Assembly (NCBI RefSeq): GCF_028389875.1 | Contig: NC_084677.1 | Span: 6,366,017 to 6,430,016 of the forward strand | Origin: Rhea pennata | Taxonomy: Eukaryota > Chordata > Aves > Rheiformes > Rheidae | Length of the DNA stretch: 64,000 nucleotides | Reading direction: 5' to 3' | Part shown: piece by piece, positions 34,016-46,900 of the stretch | Layout of the letters: the number at the start of each line of letters is the position of its first letter | How positions within the stretch are numbered: position 1 is the first letter of the stretch | Position numbers and translations under genes: made by a program | Notes under the pieces: generated by a model | Seen by the model: the letters and a program-made list of their open reading frames with translations, nothing else | The model's database searches: none | What the model was told of the DNA's origin: nothing

Positions 34016-37000
34016 TTGCAGTCTAGGTTTCATTACTGGCTTCTCACAGAACAAAACAGTGGGTGTTTGGAAAAGAAATTAGCAGTGATGTTTTCATAAT
34101 GTTTCATTTTTGATGTTTGGCTCAATTTTCCATCTCCATCTACAGATGGAGCTATCTATAGCTTCAGCTGCTAATGGAAATTTGTACCCTGGTTGTGGAT
34201 GATTTCATGCTGGCTTCTTTTCCTGTAATCTTGCTATTAAATCACCCCTTCTTCCTCCCCCTTCCTCCTTCAGCAAATGAAACAAACCTACAGATGTTTT
34301 CAAAAAGAGATTGCCTCTTGGCCTTGCAACACTTCTTTCTGAATGAAATAATGTAAGAAGATAGGCATGTAGAGGGCACTGAGAACAGAGAAAATAGGAA
34401 AAAAGTATTTTGCAGGGAATGGAAAGAATAATATCTCTCACCTGTATTTGTGTAGCATCAAGCTCAACCTTGATTTAAGGTCCTTGAACATTGGAACAAT
34501 ATGCCAATTTGTGCCTCCTGTTTTATCAAAGTGTAGTGTGTGAAGATTGGCAGCATACCTTGGCAGTAAACATAAATGAAATCAACTGGTAGATTTTAAA
34601 TTGACTGATCTGAAATTAATGCAAAAATATGAGGAAATAAAGTAAACAGTGACATGTAAATTAAATATTTGAATCACCTTTGGTGTACTTTATTAGCAGT
34701 ATTTTTTTTTGTACTATGCTTCAACAAATATAATTATCTGTCAGCCTTTCTTTATGTTAGATGCCTAATATGTGAACAAATCATCTTGTTATGTCACCTC
34801 TGTTTCTGCCTCTTGCATGGATGATGCATTTCCTTGCCAGGTGCTTGCTTGATACTAGTGCTGGGATGTACACAAATAAAAATTAGGATACTGTGAGTAG
34901 GATGGAAGGAATTAATTTGTACTTAATCATTTTGAACAGCGTAAGTCTCACTGCATAAGTCTGAGGATAAAAATGATTGCCTCACTGGGAATTAGGGAAT
35001 ACTGCAGGTTAAAAAGCTGTTTATAAGCCAAAACAAACTACTTTTGCACAACAGGATGGATTTCAGGCATGAGATGCTTCCTGGCAAGAGGCCAGAGCAT
35101 AATCTGACTATACAGTGTTGTCAGCAGGGCAAAAAGGCCATGACTTCTGAATTCTTACCAATTTCATCATTTAAGGCTAAGCATGCTGCTGAGCACACCT
35201 ACAGTGACAGTCCTCAAACAGCAGGCGGGAGGGGGATGCATTTTACCTCCAGTATTTCACCTCGGCATTCTCAAAGCAAAACTTGTCTTTGGCTTGAAAG
35301 TAACTACTGCAATGCTCCTTAGAAAGGGAAATGGGATTGCAAAGTGAGGGTGTGCTTGCGGAGGTGGAAAAGCAGAGGATGGGCTTGGCTCGTATTGAAG
35401 GGATAGGTGTACTCCACAGTCCCTGTTGGAAATGCTGCTGGTAATTGCTTTAAGGTGGTACTTTCTACCCTGGCTGGTAAAAAGCAGCTGAAGAAAAACA
35501 TAAAAAAGGGCCTGCTTCTGTTGTTCAGAGGAGAAGGTGCTGGCAAATAGAGATAATGACAAGTAATGCTAGGAGTCTGATTCTTAATGTTGTTGGGGCT
35601 TTGGCTAGGAAGAACGTTGTGATCCCAGCAGCCATCTGTGCATTGCAGCAATTATAGTTAACAAATATTGATGTGCTTTTTTTGCTTCCAGTTTTGAAGT
35701 TCAAAATACTAATTCTTATTGGAGTGCCTTTTCCAGTAGCAGGAGATAGGTGACTTGTTTTAAGTTCTCATCAGTATTTATTTTTACATGACCAAGGAAG
35801 TGGTTGTAAAATACCCCCTTCTGATGCTAGCTGTAAGCTACTCGTTTTTAATTTTGGGTACACTTTGGACCATTATGCCATCGCGAATGAGTCTGGAGTT
35901 TGTTCTTTTGCCCCTCTATAGATTTTGACATAGTGGCACTCTGTTCAGTCAGAATAATAGAACTGATTATGAACATGAAATGTAGAAGATGTTTTAACAT
36001 TGTGTCCAGAATGGTGGCTGCTTTGGTTGGACTTCTTGTTCCACATATTGCTTGGTTATTTCCTTTCACTAGTGCACCTTATTTTCTCTGGGTTGAATTT
36101 GTGACTACAGTGGATGTTCTGAAGGGTTATCTGGTGGCTCCTCTCAGAACTGGAATTCTTTGGTATGGATAGAGGATGAAGCTATGCAGATAACAGGAGA
36201 GCAAGACTGAAAGTGAAGATTTTTAGAAGACAGCCTGAGATGGTGCTACCACCCTTGTAAAGCATAGGATAGGAAGATTTCTTGACAAATCCAGGAAAGC
36301 AGCAGAATGACTAACCCCATCCCAGTGAGGTGTGTTGTCACCAGCATATTAGCAGCTTCTGAATGCCCAGAGCAAAGGCAAAGAAAGGCGGGGGGTGGGG
36401 GGGGGAATACACTCTGAATGCTACCATAATTACCTTTTCACTGCAGCAGTATCCCTTTTAATAACTATTTTTCTGTGGTCATGGGTTTTATGTGGTTTTG
36501 GTTTATGTAGAGTAAGCCAGATGTACCAAAAAAATGAAATAATTGCCCATGCAATTCTTCAAAGCTTTTGAAACCAGGCTGGAGCAGAGGCAGACAGAGG
36601 AGAGTAGAAGGGAAAGTCGTCGTAGAAAAAAAATAGAAACACAGAAGGCAAAAAAGCAAATAGTAAGAAAAGGGAAGATAGGGAAATGAACACTTTCTAG
36701 GTTGAGTGTATACAATTCACTGTCTGATGTGTGCATCTATGTCTGCCTTTTCGATCTGCAAAGGTCCTGTATAGTTCAAACAAAATATCTTTATTTATGA
36801 TTTTTTTTTCATTTAGGTGATCTTGTCTTTCTGAAATCCCTAGGCTAACTCCGTAACAAGTGAAATAACAAACTTCTGTGAGTTTCAAGATTGGTTTCCT
36901 TTTTAAGAAAGGAAATCTAAAAGGGAAACCAGAAATCTAAAGTTCATCCTTGCTGTGTGCTAAGAAATCAATCGTGTAAAATAGATTTTTAAGCAAACTG

Positions 37001-38311
37001 AAAAGTTGGCTTAGCGAGCCTGTAACTTCTGGATGGAGCACTTGTATAAAGCATATCATCTTAGGAGTAGTTAAATTATGCTTTCACCACTCATTATTAC
37101 CACTGATCTTGCAGCACAGAGATACAGGCAGAAAATATGGAAGGGAAGGCATGTCCCAGAACTATGTATTAAATGATGGAAACAGCTCTTGGGTCTAATT
37201 TTATTGTTTTGAATGGAGAGGGGAGGAGAAAGGGACTGTTCATTAAATCAGGTCAAAATCCATATGCAACCTTGCAGAGTTGGTCCTCTGTGTTCTAATT
37301 CGAGAGCATGCGTTGCAGACTTGCAACAGCATTCCTTTTGTCTCCTGTGAAACTTCGACCTCTGGTTCTCTCCTCGCTGCTGTCAGTAGTTAACAGAAGA
37401 AAGGGAAAAGGTCCAGCTTGAGATAATACTGACTCAGTGTTTCTAAAGGTTAAAAAAGGATACGGAATTAGTAACTTCCAAGAAGAATTATCTGATTAGT
37501 GTTAAATCCTGCAGTTGTCCTGATGTTATGAAGAAAAATTTTAACCATTTTTTGAGCTACTACAACAGTGCTCTCCTGATGTGTCTGAGAAAGACAGATT
37601 AAGTAGGACTGGAGGGTAGAGGACAACACTGAGATGATCTTCTGGCCAGTTGTACTGATGCTGCTTACTGTTATGTGCTATCACTGAAACATTTTATGTT
37701 TCCTTTAACACACCATTTAAAAAGTAAATAACCAAATCAAACTCATAGCTCGTTGTTTCTTATTCTCCAGCATGAATACAGTCTGTGTAATAAGTTGGGG
37801 GGAGCTGCAAAAAATTACTCCAGCAATAGACTTACCTCAATCTCTTTTTAATACAGCAGTCTCTCCTAATGTTCGTTAGAGCCTTTCTGATGATATTGAA
37901 GTAAGTGAGATGGGGTTGTCTGACAGTGCAAAAATGTCTAGCTTTCCTCTGGCAGCTGTGTTATGAAGGATAGCTGCTGCCCTTTGCCCCTGGAAGGCTT
38001 ATATTAAGATGTCTTTTCTTGTACTTGTCATAGCACTAGTGTGGTATTTGGCAGAAAGTGCAGTCTCCTAGATGTGCCACCATACTAAGACTACTGGTAT
38101 TGCCAGTTGATCTGTTGCTTCGTATTCATAGTTATAGTCCATATTTGCAGTATATTCCCTTAAAGCACCCACAGATGTTCCTTATCGGAGTTAGATTACT
38201 TGCAAAACTGCAGAATGTGTGTTTGTTATCTTGATTGCTGAAAATGAGTTGAGGTGGCAGAGAAATGCTTTGAAAAGCTCCATGTGGGAGGTGAGGCGTG
38301 TTGTGCTGTCA

Positions 38312-38326
38312 CACTCTGGTGGCGCT
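38312..38326 (+). promoter_or_regulatory. Possible CTCF-type half motif
   Basis: CACTCTGGTGGCGCTA keeps the 3' half of the CTCF core (GGTGGCGCTA), whereas the 5' half departs from CCASYAG. It is the best CTCF-like string I noticed in the window, but the match is partial. Confidence 0.25.
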
Positions 38327-39454
38327 ATGGAAGCTGGCTTCGGGTAATTCTTGCAAGTGTGTAGTTCACATACAGACTTTTAGAACATATACAGAGTGTG
38401 TGTAAGAGGATGTTCCAGAAAACGTTTCCCAAACTCTTAAAAATTGGTTGGTTTTCCATTCTTCTTAGGCTATCTGTAATTCCAATCCACTCTATTATTT
38501 GTGACTTTTAGCGATATAATACACATTGTTTAAGTGATACGAGGATCAGTGTGATTTTAATAGGTGACTGTCTTGTTTGACCTAAGAGTTTTCTCCTTCA
38601 CCTATTTCTGCTTAAATATCTGACAAGCATGTATCTGCTGTAACTCCAGTCTTAAAACTTGTCACCTTGTGTTTGATGGGACAAACTACTGCTTATGGGA
38701 AGAGATGAACTCTCTGAAAATTAAGGACCATCCTTTGTGTCAGTCTGTGATTGCTGGAGAATAGGTCTTTTGCTTGGTGAAGTAGAAATAGTGTGAGTAT
38801 CTTATGTGATTTTTAGATAGGCTGGTGTGATATCTTGGGCTTTTGTGGCTCTTGCCCTCCATTTATGCAGCCTCTCTGAGCATCAGTTACCTGAGGATTC
38901 CTTCAACAAAGTTTCTTGATTCCAGCTCCATTTTCTCTGACCCTAGTATATAATCTGGACTTGCTCAACTCTTAACAGAAACTTTTATAAAGACTTGACA
39001 CAAAACGAACCAAAGTTTACTAAATATCTAAAGACAACATAGTCTTCAAATCCATAAAAATCATAGTTTGCATGTAGCAGACTTAAAAGACAGCTGTCAA
39101 TCTGGATGTCAATGTTGTCATTAGAGTGTAGGCTGCAGCACAGATGTAGCTCAGCTAGCCTTAACCATGGAGTTTAGCCGTACACACACTAATGTACTCA
39201 GTATGGTCCAATTTATCTCATCAAATCTGTGTCCAGATAGTTGTGTGAAGAGCAGTAATGCAAAAGGCTCATTATTTTTGTCTAATGGGCAATATATAAG
39301 GAGGAAATAAAAATAGTTTATGAACCTTGTGGGGTTTTTTGTCCCTCCCCCCATCCGCAAAATAGGTGATTTTTCAGTACAGATTTTGATCATTGGTGGG
39401 TCATTCAGATATGCTTTTCCGCACTACTATGCTTCTAAATCAATACAGTGCTTT

Positions 39455-39488
39455 GGCTCATTCACTATTTCAGCTTTGTGAATGAGCC
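39455..39488. repeat. Perfect 11-base-arm hairpin
   Basis: GGCTCATTCAC (39455-39465) and GTGAATGAGCC (39478-39488) are exact reverse complements around a 12-base loop. The stem is too short for a microRNA precursor by itself; the flanks add little pairing. Confidence 0.8.
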
Positions 39489-42400
39489 CAGTGATATTAA
39501 AGGGACTACTTGAGAAATACGTATGTTGCTGAATCAGACTGGTAGCAGTTTCTCTGTCCATCTGGAGCCTGAAAACAAATTTTGATACATTCTGGGGAAT
39601 TTGACTGAGTGTTGAAATTAGCACTGAGTATATATTTATTTTTTGTACAGTGCTTTGAAAACCTGCCCAACTATTATTCGTTAACCTACTCCTGAACAAT
39701 TAGGCAATAGTGGGACTTTCTGAATAGTATAATCATCATATATTCATCATAATCTCGCTCGATTCCCGTGTCTCCTTCCTTCTCCTCCTCTTCCTCCCCT
39801 CAAATGTGAAGTTCTCCTATCTGATTGTGTCTAAAGAACTTTGGCACCTGCAGTCCTAAATCAGACTTTTTGTTTTCCCCTATGCCAGTGCGTGTTATAT
39901 CGCATAGTTACTGGTTCCGAGGTGGTGCTGATCAGGTGTGTCCTCGCACATGTTCAGCCTCAGGCTTTCACGCATGGGCATCTCTCCACCAGAAGAAATC
40001 CTAACTTCAAATGTTTTTTTTTGTTGTGGTAAATATCCCTGTGTTGTTTTTCTCCTTTTAAAGAAGAAAACTATCTCTGTAAGCTTAGTGTAAACTTATT
40101 GAATGTGCTAGGGTGGGAAACACTGTTCTGACCAGCCACAGGTTGGAAAGGCTGCAATGTGTTGCATATGCAAAACTAAGCAATCCTTCTCTTTATTTTC
40201 TCTTGGGCCCTTCATGGTTGTCCTCTGTGTCCAAATAAAATTCTTATCTATCTCTCTTTATATCGCCTGCTCAGATTTTTATAATTAACTTCTAGTCAAC
40301 ATTTTAGTCTTTTTTGTTTTCTTCCAACTGTATTGAAAGTTTTTTTTAAATATATTTAAAGGGAAGCTAGTGATTACATCATTTGCAGTTATCGTAGATG
40401 ATTAATGTGAAAGCAACAGTCATAAACTGTGCTTTAGAAAAACATAGTTATACATGTAAACCAGTTAGTTTAAGCATTGTTACACATTTGTAATGTGAGG
40501 CAGTGTTGGACTACAAGCTTCTGTACCTGTCCATGTTCTCCCCAGAGTTGCAAAAGCAGATTCATCCAGCTGGCGATACCCTTTATTAGTGGAAGGAACA
40601 CCAAAGTTTATAAGCTGTGCCAACAATACATTTGTGTCTCTTAAAACAGACGTCTAGTTCTTAGCATCAGATGGCTGATGAGGACGATACAACCCCTAAG
40701 GCCTTGCATCCCTTCTCTGTAGCAGCCCTCAAGGTTGATTTCCAGTACTGGGAGCCAGCACTGGAAGAAGTATCTGTTTATGTACTGTTTTGTTTTATGA
40801 GGTGCCTTTTTATACAAGGCCCCCTGCGTTAGTGTATCTTTGACTAGTTGAAATCAAATCACTGTTCAGAGTACATAAAAGTTGATTTGACACTCCAGTT
40901 CAGTGCTTACTCCTTTTTGGATGATGGCAAGCACCTGAAAAGAGTGTTGCTTTCCCCCCTCATAAAAGTTTGGGGTCTCAGGGCCTGCTTTTTAATCTTG
41001 TGCCAACTGAGTTTTCTGAAAGAGGAATAGAGTACAGTGCATCCTGGCATGCCTTGCACTCTACTTCTTGATACTAATGTCTTCTGTCCTTGTTTCTTGC
41101 GGGAGTATATGATGTTTAGGATTTTGACATTTTTGCCTCTCCCCGTAAGAGCTTCTATTTCTGGATACTGAGTTTTACTCAAGTACTGTAGCTTTGTGTA
41201 TTGTTTGAAATGCTTTGTTTTTTCCTAGCAAATTGTAACAGATGCTTTCTGTTGTGTGAACCAGTGATTAAAGGAGGTTGTAAGGTTTCTCTGTGGAAAT
41301 TTCTGATTATTTGGATTATTTGCAGTGAAATCCATCAGTTGATAATATAATTAAACCTTACGTTGTATTCAATACAAATCAAAACATCTCTTATGCTAAC
41401 TTTATGCTTTTACTTTGTATTGTGGACCAATCTTGCCAACTCCTGATCCTCTTGTTGCTTTGCGTCATCCTTTTTTAATTACTTTTCAGAATACATAATA
41501 TTGATACATAAAAAAAGTATGCAAAAAACATGCGTTTGAATGAGCATCCTGCTAAAGCAGATTATTTTCTAACAGTGAAAAGTTGTGTAACGAGTCTTCT
41601 TTGGGGAACTGCATACCAGTGCAGATTATACAGTTTCTATGGCTGGCTGGCTGTGTCCTTTCCAATGACAAACTGTTCAAATAGACCTCGTTATGAACAT
41701 GCTCTTGATTAAAACAAATTGAAGTCAATGGTTTTCTTGTTATGATCCATAGTTTTGTGAAATGCACATTCTTAATACATCTTTAAAAAGTGTTTAGCTG
41801 TTAGTTACCTTGAATCGGTGACATGGGAATGATGAGACTCCTGAGTTTGTCTTGCAACAGAACTTCACAACTTCATTGGCTTGTATATCCAACCCATGAA
41901 GCTGGATAAATACGGACAGAGAAAAGTGACCCTGCGAACTAAGGGGCTGAAAGCAGCCATCCATAGCAACAGGAACGTCTGCCTCACCTAGGAAGATACA
42001 GTCCAGTGTGGACCCATTTGATACAAGGATTAAAACAAAAGAAAACGTAAAATAAAAGTCTCTAGTACTGGATTAGTCTTTAAGGTCTTCAGAGTATGCT
42101 TCCAAGCAATTGCACACTGTCTAGCATGACCGAGGCACTGTGCTGATTGGAGTCTCTCAATGATGTTGACATATAATCAGCACCACCGTAGTACTTCCCA
42201 GTAAAAACTTTTTATCTAAGATCATGCTGCTTAACAAGTTTAGCCTTGCATCTTATAAAGTAGCAGTCAGTAGAGGTACAGGAATTTCTCCATAACAGGG
42301 TCTCCTGAGAGTGCACCCTTAGGAGCTGGTGATCGTGATTATTCAGCTTATTAGTGTAGTAATGAGTTGCTGATGTGGTGAATTCCCGTTAGATCTAATG

Positions 42401-43817
42401 CTTTCTGTGTGATGAATATAAATACCTCCAACTCTTCTCAGTCTTTGCTCCTCTGCTTTGTGATGTGTCCTTGAGCTAACCATTTGTCTAAATAGGATTA
42501 TTGCTCTTCTGTGATAGATTAGCTAGTTAACAAGTTCATTTAAAAATCAACAGTTTAGTTTACTTTTTGGCAACCAGTATAGGGAAGTTTAAATAAGTCA
42601 TTTATAGTTAGGGTTACAGGGCATGGGATAACTGATGTGTTTTTTAAAAACTGTGTATGTAATTAATAACAGATTTTAAATTATGAAATAGGGTAAGGGA
42701 TCAGCTTCAGTCTTTGTGGATCAAATCAACAGCTTATTACTTGGAGATTTTATAGTGTCTGTCTTACAAATGAGTACAGCCTGGTCTGCTTCCTTGGGAG
42801 CTGCTAGTAGTTACAGGGATTGAAGACAACAGGCTCAGGAGAAGAGAACCAAAAGAGCCATGTCCTATTCCCTTCATTATTGGCGTTACACTATTTCCAT
42901 TTGCAGTCTGTCTACAGAATGATCAACTGTCCACTTAGTCCAGGAGTACTCTGGAGAGCAACATAGTAACTTTAAACCATATACTCCTATAATGGATTTA
43001 AACTGGCTGTGGGGATGTTAGCTTCATGTCTGTTAGCATGTAAATTATACGTCAGGACAACATTACAGTGGAGAGAGACTGCAGAGTGTGTTTGGTCTGC
43101 CTGGATGACTCTGTGTCCCTTCTCGCTCTGGTATTTGAGCAGGCTGGTCACCATAGTCACACTAATCATCTGTATTGGTGCTATTATTCCACTAAGGGAA
43201 GGCGAAGGAACAAGTGAATTGCTGTAATTGCAGTTCATGATCATATCAGTCCTGGAGTCTCTGAATTGCCAGGGATCCTAGCTTCTTCCTTTAAGCATCA
43301 TGTCTTCTGTCTTTGTAGTTTAACTTCTAAGATCTTGCTTCTATCTATTGCTTCTAATATCTTCCTTCTCTCTGTCTGTCTTAAACCTTTCCTTACAGCA
43401 CAGCCAGGTATTTGGTAAGCCAGGGCAGCACAAGTCTCACTCCTGTTCTTCTAGAGCCAAGCTGCATCTCTTCCCTCATTACATCATGTGTGTGCGAGTG
43501 CTGCAGAGCGGAGCTGCTGCTCACAGCTCCTCAGAGATGCAAAAACGTAGCATAGCACAGCTGGAGTATTTGGGCTGTGTAGCATGAACCAGCTGTCACC
43601 GCCAGGACTGTGCCCGTGTTTGGTGTTGTCCTGCTGGAGCAGCCAGCATGGTCCTGTTTGCCCACCCCCCTTTACTCCAGGGGGGATCCGCGTAGCTCCT
43701 CCTTCGGCTGAGGGTGCATCCTAGCTTGAGTCGTTTTAACGTCCTGATTACTGAACTGGGTAAGTCGCCATCTCACTTGTAATAATTACAGATCTCCTCT
43801 GTGATTTTCACTCATTG

Positions 43818-43831
43818 GTTACCACAGCAAC
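43818..43831 (+). promoter_or_regulatory. RFX X-box motif (GTTACC-AC-AGCAAC)
   Basis: GTTACCACAGCAAC fits the X-box consensus GTNRCC(N0-3)RGYAAC without mismatch, with a 2-base spacer. RFX factors bind this in promoters and enhancers of ciliary, neuronal and endocrine genes. It lies in ABAT intron 1, 58 bases after a strong splice donor. Confidence 0.6.
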
Positions 43832-43873
43832 CATGCAATAGTTGGGCTGAAATGCTGTCACGCTGTTTTAAAA

Positions 43874-43887
43874 CTGAGCCGGCTCAG
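43874..43887. repeat. 14-base perfect palindrome CTGAGCCGGCTCAG
   Basis: A self-complementary G+C-rich sequence lying between the two X-box motifs. It may be a homodimer binding site, but no specific factor is proposed. Confidence 0.7.
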
Positions 43888-43948
43888 CCTTTTCCTGCGT
43901 CTTGGTGCATCTTTCCTCTTGCCTCTCTCCCCCTGCTCCCCCCTTGCA

Positions 43949-43962
43949 GGCACCATGGCAAC
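43949..43962 (+). promoter_or_regulatory. Second X-box-like motif (GGCACC-AT-GGCAAC)
   Basis: GGCACCATGGCAAC differs from GTNRCC(N0-3)RGYAAC only at the second base and again has a 2-base spacer. It starts 131 bases after the first X-box, in the same orientation. Confidence 0.45.
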
Positions 43963-46900
43963 CTGGCAGTGGCACTCCAGTGTGCTCTGCTTTCCAGCAC
44001 AGCCAACAGGACACTGAACTCCTGATTTAAAAGGAAATGTTACTGTTACTGCAGAATTTCTGCTTTTAGGTGAATATTAGCAGCTTTTTTGTTTTACATC
44101 TCCAGTAGCGCTCCATGGGAGGTGGTGATATGATGCATACTAGTTTTTATACTGTCTGTGCAGAATATGAAGGAAACAAGCAGAACCCTGATTATTTTGT
44201 AATACTGGTGTGCCCAGGTGATACCCTTGTGATATTTGCAAAAAGTAGAAGGCAGGATTTTAAAGACAAAACCTGTCTATTCAGTTTCCACAGTTCTTGA
44301 AAACTAATCCATTTAACACTAATACATTCTGACTCTGAATCTCAGTAATTTATTTCTAGAAACCTACCGAGAAGGCATTCAGATGAAATCAAATGAGCAT
44401 GGGTTAATGGGCTACATCCATGTGGTAGGAAGCAGAGAAGTATTAACTGGTTTGAAGCAAGCTAGATACGGTTCTCCTTCGGATTTGAATGAGTGTGAGA
44501 TAGTTTGCTGGAGCTGGTTTTATTAAACTAGGGGGCATTCTTCCCTTCCGCCTTCCCTCCCTCCCTCCCCCGGTTAAACTGCAGGATTACTGCTGGGATT
44601 TTCCCCTGAATGATCCATGTTCTTACTGCTAGCCATCACAAGCAGTTGCTGAAGGCAGCTGACAGCAATGATATTTCTCAGGAACGCAGTCAACAGCAGC
44701 CTATTTTAAAGTGAATGGAAGAGCAGCAAGCTGAGAACCAGGAATTTTCATCCAACTAATGTAAGTGTCTTTGACTTCTGTGTGTGTGGTTTAGGGGCTG
44801 GCGCATCTATTGTGATGAGTCTTTAAGGGGTGTTTTCTGATGTGTTCTGTATGATGACAAACAGAGTCTCTCATTCCTGGAGGGGAATGTTTTTCTTTGT
44901 TTAAAGATGAATGTGTGGCTCTATGTATAGGTAGGCATGTGCATATAGCATACACATGTTTAAAAATGATCATGAACATTTGTGTGTGTAACTGCCTGTT
45001 TGCTGGACCACTTGTAACAGAAATCCCCCTCATGCATCTGCATTTCTCTGTCTTCAGATGAAAAGCAGGTCACCTTGAGAAGCCAGAGCACTCTCTCACA
45101 TTTGTTCGCCTTGTTTTGATGGTTTGGTACAGCCTAACTCAGAGTGAGCTATTTTACATTTTTGGGAAAGAAATGAATAAACTATGCTTTTAAAAATACA
45201 TTTAGTGCTATTTATCTAGCTATTTTCATGACCTTTTAGGAGGCTATGGTGGGATGCTGAAGGAGTAAAATTTTAGAAGGAATAAAATTGAATTTTCTTG
45301 GAAGAAGCTTCACTTAAAGGTATTTAATAATACTTTAATTTTTACAAAACTACAGCATATTTGTGGAGCAGCTAATCTGAAAAGCACATCTGTGTCATGA
45401 CTTCTGTTGTTTAACCCTTTGAAAACTGGGCTGTTTTGATATGGGAAATGTCAGGAGATTGACAGTCAGGTTTTGGCTATCTTGTTGCCATCTTAATTTA
45501 GAAAAAAAATGATTTTAAAATACGCAGGTTTAGCAAGAGAGAGTCTTATGCATAGCTCAGCAAAGCAAAATGTAATTCTACTATGTGAACTATTAAAGAA
45601 TGAAAAGCTATTTTTTAAATTTGAGATAGCAGATTGACTTGGTGGTACTTGCTCTTTTTTTTTTTAACAAACACTTTTATACATACACTTCTAACATACC
45701 ACTTATGCCAATAAGATAGGTATTTCTAGTTACAACTCTGGAACTTGTCTAATTTCTAGCAGATGCTTTCTAGACCACATTTTTCTTAGCAGCTTCAGCA
45801 GTTCTTAAATGAAAGATGAGTTGCTGAAAACTTCGGTGTTATCCGAATCCTACTGCCATAGTGCTGTAACTGCATCATTCCTATCTATCTATACTCATTG
45901 GAGTGTGGACCAGCAGTCGTTTTTTTGTTGGAATGATGGAAAACAGGGGCTGGGGGAGATGTATTCATATCCAACCACCAAACCCACCTTACAAAACATC
46001 TACGGAGGAGGACCTGGAAACATGATTGTAATTGCGCTTCTAACTACAGATGATTTTTTTTAAAAAACTTGATGGAAGGTCTGAAGGCATTGGTACTAAG
46101 CAAAAGGGAAGATACATGTTCTTCTCTGTTCTAGCTTTGCTGCTGATTCAGCTTTGACCTGATTGTTTATCTGGTTAGTCAGGTTAGTATTGCTGCGTCA
46201 TGGTGGTTAATGTACAGTACAGATTTCCAAAAGAAGAGCTATATAAATGCAGGTATTTTTCTTGTGTATTGCATCTTACTTTGGACTTTTGCTGCTGTTT
46301 TCAAAACTGATTTGAATGGCAGCTGAATGTAGAGTGAGAGAAGGTAGTGTTGCAAAAAGCCAGTTTATTAGGAAAGACATACTATCATGTGTAATGTTCA
46401 CCATTCTGTCAAGGCATGAAAGATGAAACTGATCTCCCTATTTCTGTTCTTCTGAACGACAGTGGGATTGTTTGATCCTGTTGGTGTCAATAAATAAATA
46501 AGCAACCATGAATAACAGAAACTTGAGCTTTACTTGTAGCTATGACAACTGTGTCCTTGACAACTTCAGTACAATTATGGAGATTCCAATTACATCCTGT
46601 TCCAGAAAGCTTGTAAGGTTACTAGAGGAATAAATAGGCAAAACCAGCTGTCAACTTCTGAAATGTTGTTGTCGTCTAAAAATCAATTTTAGTGGTGGAT
46701 GCAGGTATGTGTTGGCAGATAGCCATCACTTGCTACGTTCTCAGTGTTGCTTGGTGATAAACGCTTTGGCGAAATGTACTCTCCAAGGACGAACTCACCC
46801 TTCACTGGTAATAGTCATTTTTGCTCTTCTTTCTTTTTTTATTGTCATCTGTAAATGTTCAAGGAGTCTCTTTATGTATGGGTTGTCTTGTAGGAATCCA

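Noticed and set aside
35848..36172. Overlapping 73- and 90-codon open frames on opposite strands
   Set aside because: Hydrophobic, unmatched to any family I know, and no splice, promoter or poly(A) context. Likely chance.
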